A DNA stretch of 34,155 nt from Gammaproteobacteria bacterium (GTDB lineage: Bacteria; Pseudomonadota; Gammaproteobacteria; Pseudomonadales; Pseudohongiellaceae), in NCBI GenBank assembly GCA_030831125.1, contig JAURLQ010000138.1, forward strand, positions 1 through 34,155. Direction: 5' to 3'. The notes beneath the pieces are model-generated. The model saw nothing but the letters and a program-made list of their open reading frames with translations, did not search any database and was not told the origin of the DNA. Position numbers and translations under genes: made by a program. Shown here one piece after another: positions 8,619 to 15,393 of this stretch; the first letter of the stretch is position 1; every line of letters starts with the position of its first letter.

Positions 8619-9047
8619 TTATTCCCTGTTCCTGCCACCACCGGTGAGAGTTTGTTGTTCGCTCGATGCAGCGCCAAGCACTTCACCTGTTTGTGAAAGC
8701 GTTACGCTGCGGGCATTTGCTGTAAGGCTGCCATCACGGGCACGTGTGGCTTCAACCAGCAATTCGTCACCTATCGCCATGGAGTTCTTTTTCCAGCCGC
8801 TGTTCTGCAGCATGTGCGGGGGACCCATTTCTATACCCCAGTTTTCTATGGTGCCGGTTTCCGGATTCTCTACGTCAATGTAGAAATATACATGCGGGTT
8901 GTACCACTCGATCCTGGTAACCCAGCCTTTCAGGTTGACCACCTTGGTGCTGTCGTACTGGGCAGAAAATGAGTGATGGGCAAATACCTGCTGAACCATC
9001 ACCAGCGCACAACATGTTGCAGTCAACAGTTTAATCAAAGTTTTCAT
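8619..9047 (-). CDS. DUF6152 family periplasmic protein
   Basis: 142 aa. A signal peptide (MKTLIKLLTATCCALVMVQQ) ends in VFA, followed directly by HHSFSAQYD; cleavage after VFA would leave His-His at the mature N-terminus. The rest matches the DUF6152 pattern: LKGWVTRIEWYNPHVYFYIDV, NWGIEMGPPHML, GWKKNSMAIGDELLVEA, ANARSVTL. It is probably a small beta-barrel or OB-like fold. AGAGGAAAG precedes the ATG. Function of the family is not established. It sits between two paralogous exported proteins, so the products probably act together in the cell envelope. The N-terminal His and other His residues make metal binding possible, but that is inference. Confidence 0.88.
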   Translation of the reverse strand: MKTLIKLLTATCCALVMVQQVFAHHSFSAQYDSTKVVNLKGWVTRIEWYNPHVYFYIDVENPETGTIENWGIEMGPPHMLQNSGWKKNSMAIGDELLVEATRARDGSLTANARSVTLSQTGEVLGAASSEQQTLTGGGRNRE

Positions 9048-9064
9048 TGCACTTTCCTCTTCAA

Positions 9065-9089
9065 GGAAACGGCTTCTTGGCCCGTTTCC
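9065..9089 (-). other. Intergenic hairpin inside the exported-protein cluster
   Basis: GGAAACGG (9065-9072) and CCGTTTCC (9082-9089) form a perfect 8-bp stem with a 9-base loop. It lies in the 93-base gap between the lipoprotein gene and the DUF6152 gene, just upstream of the DUF6152 ribosome site. No T-run follows on the minus strand, so it may be an RNA processing or stabilising hairpin that sets different levels of the genes on either side. Confidence 0.45.
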
Positions 9090-9140
9090 CGGTTGTTCAT
9101 GTTTTTCCCTTTTGCGGGCAGGGGCCTTGCTTCCGGTCTG

Positions 9141-9947
9141 TTACTGCTCGCAGAACTGCTCTTCAATATCACCCTCTACCCAATGCAGGGACCATTCTGC
9201 CACCCAGGGTCTGGTGTAGGTGCGAGGGTCATCGACAGTGACGTTATATATGAGTGTGTCGTGATCCACTCTGGTAAAACGTTCAGTCAGTTTCAGGGCA
9301 GGTGTATGGGGCAGCCCGCCGTTGCTGAACCAGAAGCGATCATTGAAACCGGTGGATTCCACTACCAGCGTGTCGTCTTCCCAGTGGCCGCGCGAATAGC
9401 CGAAATAGGTACCAACCACTTCATCCAGATCTGGTGCTGGGCGACCATCAAGCTCAATGTGCCGCCAGTTACGATTGCCTCCTCCGAACAGCACATAGAA
9501 TCTGTCGAAATTGCGATCGTGGATCATCCTGAAACCCTTTGGATCCATCAGATGACGCGGACCTGCAGGTGAAATACAGGCATTGACCGGATCATCCCTG
9601 AGCCCGTTTGCCTGTCGGTATTTGTAAAGTGCCACAGACCAGTCCATGAACGGTGCCACTTTGGTGGCATCATCGGGGTTTGCGAGCAAGCCCCGTTCAT
9701 CCATTGGTACATTCACACCCTTTTCGACCAGTGAATGCATGGAGGGGTTTGCCCAGTATCCGCTTTCACCGGGCATGCGGTCGAAGCGCACCAGGCCATC
9801 TTCATAGCGGGGGGTGGGCGTGCTTGCTGATGCGGCCTGTGTGGTGACGGTATTTTCAATAGCTGCCTCGGTACCTGTATCGCCACCGCATCCGGCCAGT
9901 AACATGGCCAGGATCAACAGGGAGCTGTGCTTGACTGCTGCTTTCAT
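9141..9947 (-). CDS. Lipoprotein of unknown function, DUF6152-cluster paralogue
   Basis: 268 aa with a lipoprotein signal: LLAGC at about residues 16-20 followed by Gly-Gly-Asp, so no Asp at +2 and outer-membrane sorting is expected. After a Thr/Ala/Ser-rich linker the mature domain matches the gene at 7804-8595: DDPVNACISPAGPRH, NWRHIELDGRPAPDLDE, YFGYSRGHWEDDTLVVES, GFNDRFWF, LPHTPALKL, ERFTRVDHDTLIYN, DDPRTYTRPW and a C-terminal Cys (EQFCEQ). One copy is therefore lipid-anchored and the other soluble. Its ATG lies 8 bases after the stop of the preceding 127-aa gene, with GGGAG before it. No enzymatic motif that I recognise. Confidence 0.82.
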   Translation of the reverse strand: MKAAVKHSSLLILAMLLAGCGGDTGTEAAIENTVTTQAASASTPTPRYEDGLVRFDRMPGESGYWANPSMHSLVEKGVNVPMDERGLLANPDDATKVAPFMDWSVALYKYRQANGLRDDPVNACISPAGPRHLMDPKGFRMIHDRNFDRFYVLFGGGNRNWRHIELDGRPAPDLDEVVGTYFGYSRGHWEDDTLVVESTGFNDRFWFSNGGLPHTPALKLTERFTRVDHDTLIYNVTVDDPRTYTRPWVAEWSLHWVEGDIEEQFCEQ

Positions 9948-9955
9948 GTTCTTGC

Positions 9956-10339
9956 TTACTCCCTGGTCAGCACAAGTGGGTAGGTCATGCCATTCTGGGT
10001 CCAGGTGCCAGTGAGCGTACGATTGTAGGAGCCCAGCTCACCCAGCACACCATCAATGACAACCGGCTGGCCGTCCCGGGTTTGTGCATCAATATGCACG
10101 CGCCACCCGGCGGCATCCAGCGTTGCATTGGTAAAGCTGATTGTATTGCGGCCGGGATTGATACGGCCATTGATTGTGGTGCCATCCCAGTCCATGACAA
10201 CCACAGCGAGCGTTTGTTCGCCACCAGCCATTCCCCATTCACCACGCCAGGTGCCGTCCAGGGGGTAACCTTCCTGGGCGAATACCGGAAATGCAAAACA
10301 GGCTACAACAATCAACAAGAGTGGTTTGATCAGCTTCAT
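9956..10339 (-). CDS. Small exported beta-rich protein of unknown function
   Basis: 127 aa from ATG 10339 with AAAGG upstream; a TTG at 10357 is in frame but less likely. The signal peptide is MKLIKPLLLIVVACFAFPVFA, cleaved before QEG. The mature part opens with YPLDGTWRGEWG and alternates short beta-like strands with Gly/Asp turns (VVVMDWDGTTINGRINPG, TLTGTWTQNGMTYPL), suggesting a lipocalin- or avidin-sized barrel. No catalytic motif is visible. It is the first gene of the four-gene exported cluster and is separated from the lipoprotein gene by 8 bases. Fold assignment is inference from strand pattern only. Confidence 0.75.
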   Translation of the reverse strand: MKLIKPLLLIVVACFAFPVFAQEGYPLDGTWRGEWGMAGGEQTLAVVVMDWDGTTINGRINPGRNTISFTNATLDAAGWRVHIDAQTRDGQPVVIDGVLGELGSYNRTLTGTWTQNGMTYPLVLTRE

Positions 10340-10666
10340 CAGGAACCTTTCGGTCAATACAGGACTTCAGTTGCTTTTAACCATAGCACTATACTCCATC
10401 TTGCCTGCGCAATTACAGGACCAACAGGTACGGGTAGTGAACCGGTTTGAAATGATAAATATCAATTGGTATTGCGAATTACTGTAGTTGTTTCTTCGAC
10501 ACGCCGTAAACCCATCCATGGGGGCTCGACTGCGGCATCCTTGCCGCAGACGGTCTCAGATCCAACTACAGTAATTAGCTGTTGAATTTCAGTGATATTT
10601 CATGGCGGGTCACTGGGTGTTAATGGATATCAGGTAGCCCCGGCGCGAATAGACGGAGTCAATGGT
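10340..10666. other. Intergenic region upstream of the exported cluster
   Basis: 327 bases with no convincing gene. On the minus strand TATAGT (plus-strand bases 10388-10393) is a possible -10 box about 50 bases before the 127-aa gene; no good -35 is visible. TGATAAATATCA near 10455-10466 is a small dyad. The rest is mostly the 10477-10576 element and a plain spacer to the stop of the drug exporter gene. Confidence 0.5.
10477..10576. repeat. 100-bp multi-hairpin element with 14-bp terminal inverted repeats (MITE-like)
   Basis: AATTACTGTAGTTG (10477-10490) and its exact reverse complement CAACTACAGTAATT (10563-10576) bound a 100-bp unit. Inside are two more dyads: CCCAT/ATGGG around 10511-10522, and CTGCGGCA/TGCCGCAG (10530-10537/10542-10549) with a TCCT loop. 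There is no coding frame. The architecture is that of a non-autonomous miniature element or a REP/BIME-like unit. I recall similar 'GCCGTAAACCCATCC'-type cores between genes in other marine gammaproteobacteria, but could not check this. Confidence 0.7.
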
Positions 10667-11875
10667 TCAATCCGGCAGGTGGCTGGCTGATCGACTTCTG
10701 AGGAACTGGATAAGCACTGTGCAGCTCATGGCAACCAACAGAAGCACCGCAACCGGCAAAGGGGTGCCATCGTAGATCCAGGCCAGCAAAGGGCCCGCCA
10801 GCGCGCCACAGCCGAAACGCAGGGTGCCTGTTACCGCAGAGGCTGAACTGGCCTGTCTGGGAAAGGCAATCAGGATCAGTGAAGCTGTGTTTACCGACGC
10901 AATGCCAAGGCAACCCACAAGCAGGAAAAAGCAGATCACGGTGGGAACCAGTCCCCAATCCAGCATGGTAACCAGTATCAAAAGCCCGGTAACCAGCGTG
11001 CCGAGCAATTGCGCTGTTCTCATCAAACTTCTTGGGCCGAAGCGCGACACGATTCTGACATTGATGAAATTGGCAAGGATCAGGGCCATGGCAGAAATGG
11101 CAAACAGTATGCCGAACATGGTTTCGCTAACACCATAGTAGGTAATGTAGATGAACGATACGGCAGTCAGATAGGTGAAGAAGGCAAAGGAAGAGCAGGC
11201 CTGGGTCAAGAGGTCGGGCCAAACGCTGCGATTGCCAAGAATAAGCCGGTAATTGCCAAGCAGGGTCAGTTTGCTGCGCGATGCCTCCGGATCAGGCTCC
11301 ATTGTTTCCGGCAACAGCTTCCATGTCAGCACAAGCAGGACGAACGGATAAAGTGTCAGAAACAGGAAGATCCCTTGCCATGGGGCAAAGCCCAGTATCG
11401 TTGAGCCAATCAATGGGGCAAGCAGGGGAGCAATCAGCATGATCATGTTGACTGACGACATCCCTCTGGCAGTGTCCTTGCCAAAGCAGTCACGCACGAT
11501 GGCGGGGATGGTAACAGTTGCAGCACTGCCCAGCAGTCCCTGCAGCAGACGGCTGACCAGAAACATTTCTGCGCTGGTGCTCAGTACCAGCAACAGACTG
11601 GCAAAGGCAAAGCCGGCAAGGCCGAAAAGGGCTAACGGGCGCCTGCCATAACGGTCGGACAATGGGCCGAATATCAGCAGGCCTTCCCCGAAGCCGATGA
11701 GGAAGACACTCAGCGAGTTCTGGATAGTACTGATTTCAGTGGCCATCCACTGCGCAATCTGCGGCATTGCTGGCAGATACATATCAACAGCAAGAGGTGT
11801 CAGCGCTGCGATTGCCGCCATCAGGGTCAATGGCAAGGCGTCCCGCAAGGCAGCGCGTGAGTTGTCAGTATGCAT
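10667..11875 (-). CDS. Bcr/CflA family multidrug efflux transporter (MFS)
   Basis: 402-aa inner-membrane proton-driven exporter of the drug:H+ antiporter-1 group, 12 helices expected. Signatures are the first-helix motif LTPLAVDMYLPAMPQI typical of Bcr/CflA, motif A GPLSDRYGRRPL in loop 2-3, the motif B-like LVSRLLQGLLGSA, and an APLLAPLIGS stretch in helix 5. Substrates of relatives include bicyclomycin and chloramphenicol, but substrate cannot be read from sequence. The ATG at 11875 lies 15 bases after the stop of the outer-membrane-like gene, so both are probably one transcript; no strong ribosome site is visible, in keeping with coupling. Confidence 0.92.
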   Translation of the reverse strand: MHTDNSRAALRDALPLTLMAAIAALTPLAVDMYLPAMPQIAQWMATEISTIQNSLSVFLIGFGEGLLIFGPLSDRYGRRPLALFGLAGFAFASLLLVLSTSAEMFLVSRLLQGLLGSAATVTIPAIVRDCFGKDTARGMSSVNMIMLIAPLLAPLIGSTILGFAPWQGIFLFLTLYPFVLLVLTWKLLPETMEPDPEASRSKLTLLGNYRLILGNRSVWPDLLTQACSSFAFFTYLTAVSFIYITYYGVSETMFGILFAISAMALILANFINVRIVSRFGPRSLMRTAQLLGTLVTGLLILVTMLDWGLVPTVICFFLLVGCLGIASVNTASLILIAFPRQASSASAVTGTLRFGCGALAGPLLAWIYDGTPLPVAVLLLVAMSCTVLIQFLRSRSASHLPD

Positions 11876-11890
11876 GATCAGGAAACCGGA

Positions 11891-12838
11891 TTATTGCTGG
11901 CGGCCAATGGCCATTTCGAGTCTGGCTACCAGAAATGCGCTGCCATCGCGTGGCAGATGGGATGCCTGTTTTTCCCAGCTGTAACCCGGGCCCAGTTCCC
12001 AGAACAGCCAGGGACGTGAAAAGTTGCGCCTTATCCGCAAACCGACCTGATACAGGGCGGTATAGTCGTGCTCGGTATTGCCGGCCACCCGGGCGAACAC
12101 GCTGAGACCTCCGGTATCAGAGAAGCGCCAGAGTTGTTGCAGAGAGCTGCTCCATTCCAGACCGTCGAATGATTCTTCAGCCTTGAGTTCGTTTGACCAG
12201 CGCAAAATCTGGTCATTATCGAAACTCTTGTCCAGCTGGTACTGGCTGAAACTGCCAAAACCCTTGCCATCTATGAAATACAGGCTCTGGGTAAACCGGT
12301 TGAAGTATTTTTCGCCCAACGGTTTGGTATAGCGGTATCGCACGCTGCTGCGCAATTTCAGGCTGGATCTCAGGCCTACCCGAAAGTCAATGCGATGGTT
12401 GTCGTTTTCGCCCAGATTCAGTTCCAGATTGAGTCTGGTGCTGCGGGGTTTTTCCAGCAGCTCATTCTGGTTGTAATAACTGGTACCTTCACCCTGGTCT
12501 TCCGAAAAAATCAGGCGAAGTCGTTCTGTAACCCCCGGTAGATGGACAGTGCCCCTCAGCCGAAGCCTGTAGTCCATGCCTTCATTTTCATTCCAGCGTG
12601 ATTCAGTAATCAGTCTGAGCGAAGAATAGGCGGCTTCAACATCGCTGCGGGGAACACCAAAAAAACGGTCGAGACTCTGGGCCATGGCATCAGCACGGTT
12701 GCTGCTGAAGTCCCTCGTCTGGTCGAGCCAGCCCAGCCCGAAAAAAGGCTTGTTATCTTCCTGGGCCTGCACAGGTTTGGCAAGAACCCAAAAAGCCGGG
12801 AGCAGACAGGCGACTGAAAATATTCTGTGCAAGTGCAT
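11891..12838 (-). CDS. Exported outer-membrane-like beta-barrel protein, unknown function
   Basis: 315 aa from ATG 12838; the frame extends to a TTG at 12871 inside the 20-bp palindrome, which is unlikely. The signal peptide is MHLHRIFSVACLLPAFWVLA and on to VQAQ. The mature protein alternates charged and aromatic residues in many short strands (YRLRLRGTVHLPG, RIDFRVGLRSSLKLRSSVRYRY, WLFWELGPGYSWE) and ends in FLVARLEMAIGRQQ, as expected for a transmembrane barrel, though the last residue is not aromatic. I do not recognise a named family. It is upstream of and probably co-transcribed with the Bcr/CflA exporter, and divergent from hsp20. Confidence 0.75.
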   Translation of the reverse strand: MHLHRIFSVACLLPAFWVLAKPVQAQEDNKPFFGLGWLDQTRDFSSNRADAMAQSLDRFFGVPRSDVEAAYSSLRLITESRWNENEGMDYRLRLRGTVHLPGVTERLRLIFSEDQGEGTSYYNQNELLEKPRSTRLNLELNLGENDNHRIDFRVGLRSSLKLRSSVRYRYTKPLGEKYFNRFTQSLYFIDGKGFGSFSQYQLDKSFDNDQILRWSNELKAEESFDGLEWSSSLQQLWRFSDTGGLSVFARVAGNTEHDYTALYQVGLRIRRNFSRPWLFWELGPGYSWEKQASHLPRDGSAFLVARLEMAIGRQQ

Positions 12839-12856
12839 ATTGGAGGTAATGAATAA

Positions 12857-12876
12857 ATGCTTTGACGTCAAAGCAT
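12857..12876. promoter_or_regulatory. Perfect 20-bp palindrome, candidate operator
   Basis: ATGCTTTGACGTCAAAGCAT equals its own reverse complement with no spacer. It lies 18 bases before the outer-membrane-like gene, inside the spacer shared with hsp20. The position and full symmetry suggest a dimeric repressor or activator site controlling the minus-strand gene pair. The TGACGTCA core does not identify a regulator to me, and none is encoded nearby. Confidence 0.6.
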
Positions 12877-12938
12877 CAGGGTTTCATATGGGACTTTGAT
12901 GCAGGTCAAAAGACAGTAACAGCTGGGGGTCATTGTCT

Positions 12939-12966
12939 CTTGAAAGCGCTTTCTGTGCACCAATTT
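12939..12966 (+). promoter_or_regulatory. Candidate sigma-32 heat-shock promoter of hsp20
   Basis: CTTGAAA (12939-12945) matches the sigma-32 -35 box exactly. After 12 bases, CACCAATTT (12958-12966) resembles the CCCCATNT -10 box. It is about 50 bases upstream of the hsp20 start, and the downstream gene type fits heat-shock control. Confidence 0.5.
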
Positions 12967-13018
12967 TACAGTCGCAAGCAGTGTATTTCTTTCAATTGCC
13001 ATGAGGAGGAAACTGAAA

Positions 13019-13441
13019 ATGAACCTTATACCAAGAACATCCCTGCTCGATAGATGGTTTGACCAGGAAATGCCGGCTTTTCGTCTTTTGCCGGAAACAA
13101 GGGCAGAACAGTCCATGTTGGCTGTCGATATACACGAAACTGATAAGGGTTACGCCTTGAAAGCCGATTTCCCGGGCCTGAAAAAAGAAGATATTTCAAT
13201 TACGGTTGACAGCAATGTGCTGACATTGAGCGCAGAGCACAAGGAAGAAAAGGAGCAGAAGGAAAAAGGAAGAGTAATCAGGCAGGAGCGCCGTTACGGA
13301 AAATATACGCGCAGTTTTTCATTGGGCAACGATATTGACGAGGCAAATATCAGCGCGAGTTTCAATGATGGTGTGCTGACCCTTGATATTCCACGTGCAG
13401 CACCGCACGCAATCAAGAGCAAGAGTATTCCGATCAAGTAG
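13019..13441 (+). CDS. Small heat shock protein, Hsp20/alpha-crystallin family
   Basis: 140-aa ATP-independent chaperone that holds unfolding proteins. The start at 13019 follows GAGGAGGAAA; an upstream ATG at 13001 lies inside that ribosome site. The N-terminal arm is short (MNLIPRTSLLDRWFDQEMP). The alpha-crystallin domain runs from about residue 35: VDIHETDKGYALKADFPGLK, KEDISITVDSNVLTLSAE, an EEKEQKEKGR loop, then RRYGKYTRSFSLG, and the strand ASFNDGVLTLDIPR. The C-terminal tail holds the oligomerisation motif I-P-I (SKSIPIK). A sigma-32-like promoter and a divergent palindrome lie upstream; a dispersed hairpin repeat lies downstream and may end the transcript. Confidence 0.95.
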   Translation: MNLIPRTSLLDRWFDQEMPAFRLLPETRAEQSMLAVDIHETDKGYALKADFPGLKKEDISITVDSNVLTLSAEHKEEKEQKEKGRVIRQERRYGKYTRSFSLGNDIDEANISASFNDGVLTLDIPRAAPHAIKSKSIPIK

Positions 13442-13481
13442 CAAATATTGAGTGTCTGACTTCTGCTCTCTGGCATCTGTC

Positions 13482-13530
13482 ATCTGACCGCAGGGGCGCA
13501 CATCAGTGCGCCCATCCTGCAGGGTCAGAT
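13482..13530. repeat. Dispersed hairpin repeat, copy 2, within a longer stem
   Basis: The core GGGCGCA (13494-13500), loop CATCAG, TGCGCCC (13507-13513) matches the repeat at 5681. Around it, ATCTGACC (13482-13489) and GGTCAGAT (13523-13530) add an 8-bp outer stem, and GCAG/CTGC pairs lie between. It separates hsp20 from the convergent exonuclease gene and could act as a bidirectional terminator. Confidence 0.75.
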
Positions 13531-13556
13531 CTGTTTGTATCTTTGACCTGGTTTGT

Positions 13557-14453
13557 TCACAGCTGTCCCAATAGGTTCAGCCAGCGCTGCTGCAGCGCAC
13601 TCCCGTGTGCAAGCCTTTCCATAAGCTCTTCAAACACAGGGTTATCCAGACCTTTCAGGGTGATATCCGGCTGCTGCGAAAATGTCATGTCTGTAACCAC
13701 TGTGGTCAGCTGTTTATTGAGTGGCAGCATATGGGCGTGGCTGTGCAGCAAAGCCTGCACTCTGGCAGCTCCCCTGAATTTCATTGCAGCAATATGCTCG
13801 ATATTCTCCAGCAGGGTTTCAACAGTCTCGAACTTCTGCAGCAGTCTCGCTGCAGTTGTATAACCAACTCCGGGGATGCCGGGGATGTTGTCCACCTTGT
13901 CTCCGGAAAGCGCCAGCATGTCCGCAATCTGGTGGGGATGCACACCAAAATGCTGTTTGACTCCGGTGCGATCCAGCAGATTGCCCCTGGCAAAATCCCA
14001 CCACTGGTCTTCATCACCGGTAATCAGCTGTGCCAGATCCTTGTCGGCACTGACCACTGTTATTGCAAAGCCCTGATTGCGGTAATGTTCGGCAAGTGTG
14101 CCGATAATATCGTCAGCCTCGAACCTGTCACTGCCGAATTCTGCGAGGCCTATGGCACGACAGAATTCCCTGCACAGGGCAAACTGGACCTTGAGTTCGT
14201 CAGGGGCAGGTTCACGGTTTGCCTTGTACTGTGGATAAAGTTCCTTGCGATAGGAAGAAGTCTGGCTGGCATCGAATGCGCAGGCCACATGTGAGGGTTG
14301 TTTCTGCCGGATAAGCTGGTAAAGAAAATCAGCGAAGCCGAATACGGCATTGGCAGGATTGCCATCCCTGTCGATAATGCTTGCGTCGTAAATGTACCAG
14401 GCCCTGAAAATATAGATGCTGGAGTCGATCAGATAAACGCGCGGCAGGCTCAT
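13557..14453 (-). CDS. 5'-3' exonuclease (PolA N-terminal/Xni-like flap nuclease)
   Basis: 298-aa stand-alone homologue of the 5'-nuclease domain of DNA polymerase I, related to exonuclease IX. Metal-binding acidic clusters are visible: YLIDSSIYIFRA at the N-terminus, ACAFDASQTSSYR, RFEADDIIGTLA, VVSADKDLAQLI and LSGDKVDNIPGIPGVG, the last with the helix-3-turn region that binds DNA. It probably removes flaps or processes DNA during repair. Its ATG overlaps the stop of the upstream nitrilase gene by four bases (ATGA-type), so they are translated together, although no functional link is obvious. Length fits stand-alone family members. Confidence 0.92.
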   Translation of the reverse strand: MSLPRVYLIDSSIYIFRAWYIYDASIIDRDGNPANAVFGFADFLYQLIRQKQPSHVACAFDASQTSSYRKELYPQYKANREPAPDELKVQFALCREFCRAIGLAEFGSDRFEADDIIGTLAEHYRNQGFAITVVSADKDLAQLITGDEDQWWDFARGNLLDRTGVKQHFGVHPHQIADMLALSGDKVDNIPGIPGVGYTTAARLLQKFETVETLLENIEHIAAMKFRGAARVQALLHSHAHMLPLNKQLTTVVTDMTFSQQPDITLKGLDNPVFEELMERLAHGSALQQRWLNLLGQL

Positions 14454-15259
14454 TTGCAGTCCAGCAGTTCAAATTCATCTGCATCCATCCACGCTGGAAA
14501 CTGCCTGCGCCATGCAGCCAGTGCAGCAGCAGAGACTGTTGTCGTGAATACTCCCTGTTCATTGCCGGCCTGCAGCTGCTCCTCACCCATAGGAGATATC
14601 ACAGCGCTGTGACCAATGTAGTCCAGATCGTTGCCATCGCGTCCTGTGCGGTTCACGCCAGCAACAAAACCGAGATTCTCAATTGCCCGCGCCTGCAGCA
14701 GGGTTCGCCAGTGGGTATTGCGGGCTGCCGGCCAGTTGGCAACACAGATCATCAGATCCCAGGCTTGTTGTCTTGTAGAGCGACAGAATACCGGAAAGCG
14801 CAGGTCGTAACAGACGATCGGAAATATTTTCCATCCCCTGAAGCTGAGCATCAGACGACTTTTGCCAGCACTGTAGCGTTTGTCTTCTCCCAGCATGCGG
14901 AACAGATGCACCTTGTCATAGGTATGACTGCCACCATCCGGAGTAACAAACAACAGGCGGTTGTATTTTTGGCCATCAACGATCACTGCTATGCTGCCGG
15001 TAATTGCAGCATCCAGACTGCGTGACATCTCAAGCATCCATGCCAGTGTGGTACCGGGATGTGACTCTGCAATTGCACCACTCCCAGTGGCGAAAGCACT
15101 GGTGAACATTTCAGGCAGAATGATGATGTCGCACTTGCCCTGCAGTTTTTGCATCTGCAGCTGTAACAGTTCCCTGTTACGCTCGGCTGCCTGCCACTCA
15201 AGTTCGCTTTGTACCAGAGCCAGGCGCAGGTCGCTTACTGGAGATTGAAGTTCAATCAT
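14450..15259 (-). CDS. Omega-amidase, nitrilase superfamily (YafV-like)
   Basis: 269-aa carbon-nitrogen hydrolase. The Glu-Lys-Cys triad is E50 in ILPEMFTSAFA, K116 in YDKVHLFRM and C150 in PIVCYDLRFPV. Neighbouring stretches (LICVANWPAARNTHW, LLQARAIENLGFVAGVNR, GRDGNDLDYIGHSAVI, QFPAWMDADEFEL) match E. coli YafV, an omega-amidase that hydrolyses 2-oxoglutaramate or 2-oxosuccinamate left by glutamine and asparagine transaminases. The ATG at 15259 lacks a strong ribosome site. It starts a two-gene unit with the exonuclease. Family call is firm; the substrate is inferred from YafV. Confidence 0.9.
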   Translation of the reverse strand: MIELQSPVSDLRLALVQSELEWQAAERNRELLQLQMQKLQGKCDIIILPEMFTSAFATGSGAIAESHPGTTLAWMLEMSRSLDAAITGSIAVIVDGQKYNRLLFVTPDGGSHTYDKVHLFRMLGEDKRYSAGKSRLMLSFRGWKIFPIVCYDLRFPVFCRSTRQQAWDLMICVANWPAARNTHWRTLLQARAIENLGFVAGVNRTGRDGNDLDYIGHSAVISPMGEEQLQAGNEQGVFTTTVSAAALAAWRRQFPAWMDADEFELLDCK

Positions 15260-15350
15260 GGGGCTTTGCTGGTTGCAGGTAGTGTATATGCAGTTAACAG
15301 TAATCTACTGCATGCTTTGGATACAGTAAAATCAGATAATGAGTAGTCAA

Positions 15351-15378
15351 AATGATGGGGAGCTAGCTCCCCATCATT
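15351..15378 (-). terminator. Perfect 28-bp palindromic terminator after fghA
   Basis: AATGATGGGGAGCT is followed at once by its reverse complement, giving a perfect 28-bp palindrome. On the minus strand it starts 15 bases after the fghA stop and is followed by a short T-run (CATTTTGAC), so it is a likely intrinsic terminator for fghA. It also insulates fghA from the nitrilase gene. Confidence 0.8.
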
Positions 15379-15393
15379 CAACCTTGCTGCTGA

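Noticed and set aside
8973-9572. 199-aa plus-strand frame
   Set aside because: Antisense to the lipoprotein and DUF6152 genes, which have signal peptides and family motifs.
10440-10476. Fur box upstream of the exported cluster
   Set aside because: TGATAAATATCA is a dyad but matches too little of the 19-bp Fur consensus.
13605-14294. 229-aa plus-strand frame
   Set aside because: Antisense to the 5'-3' exonuclease gene with all its catalytic motifs.
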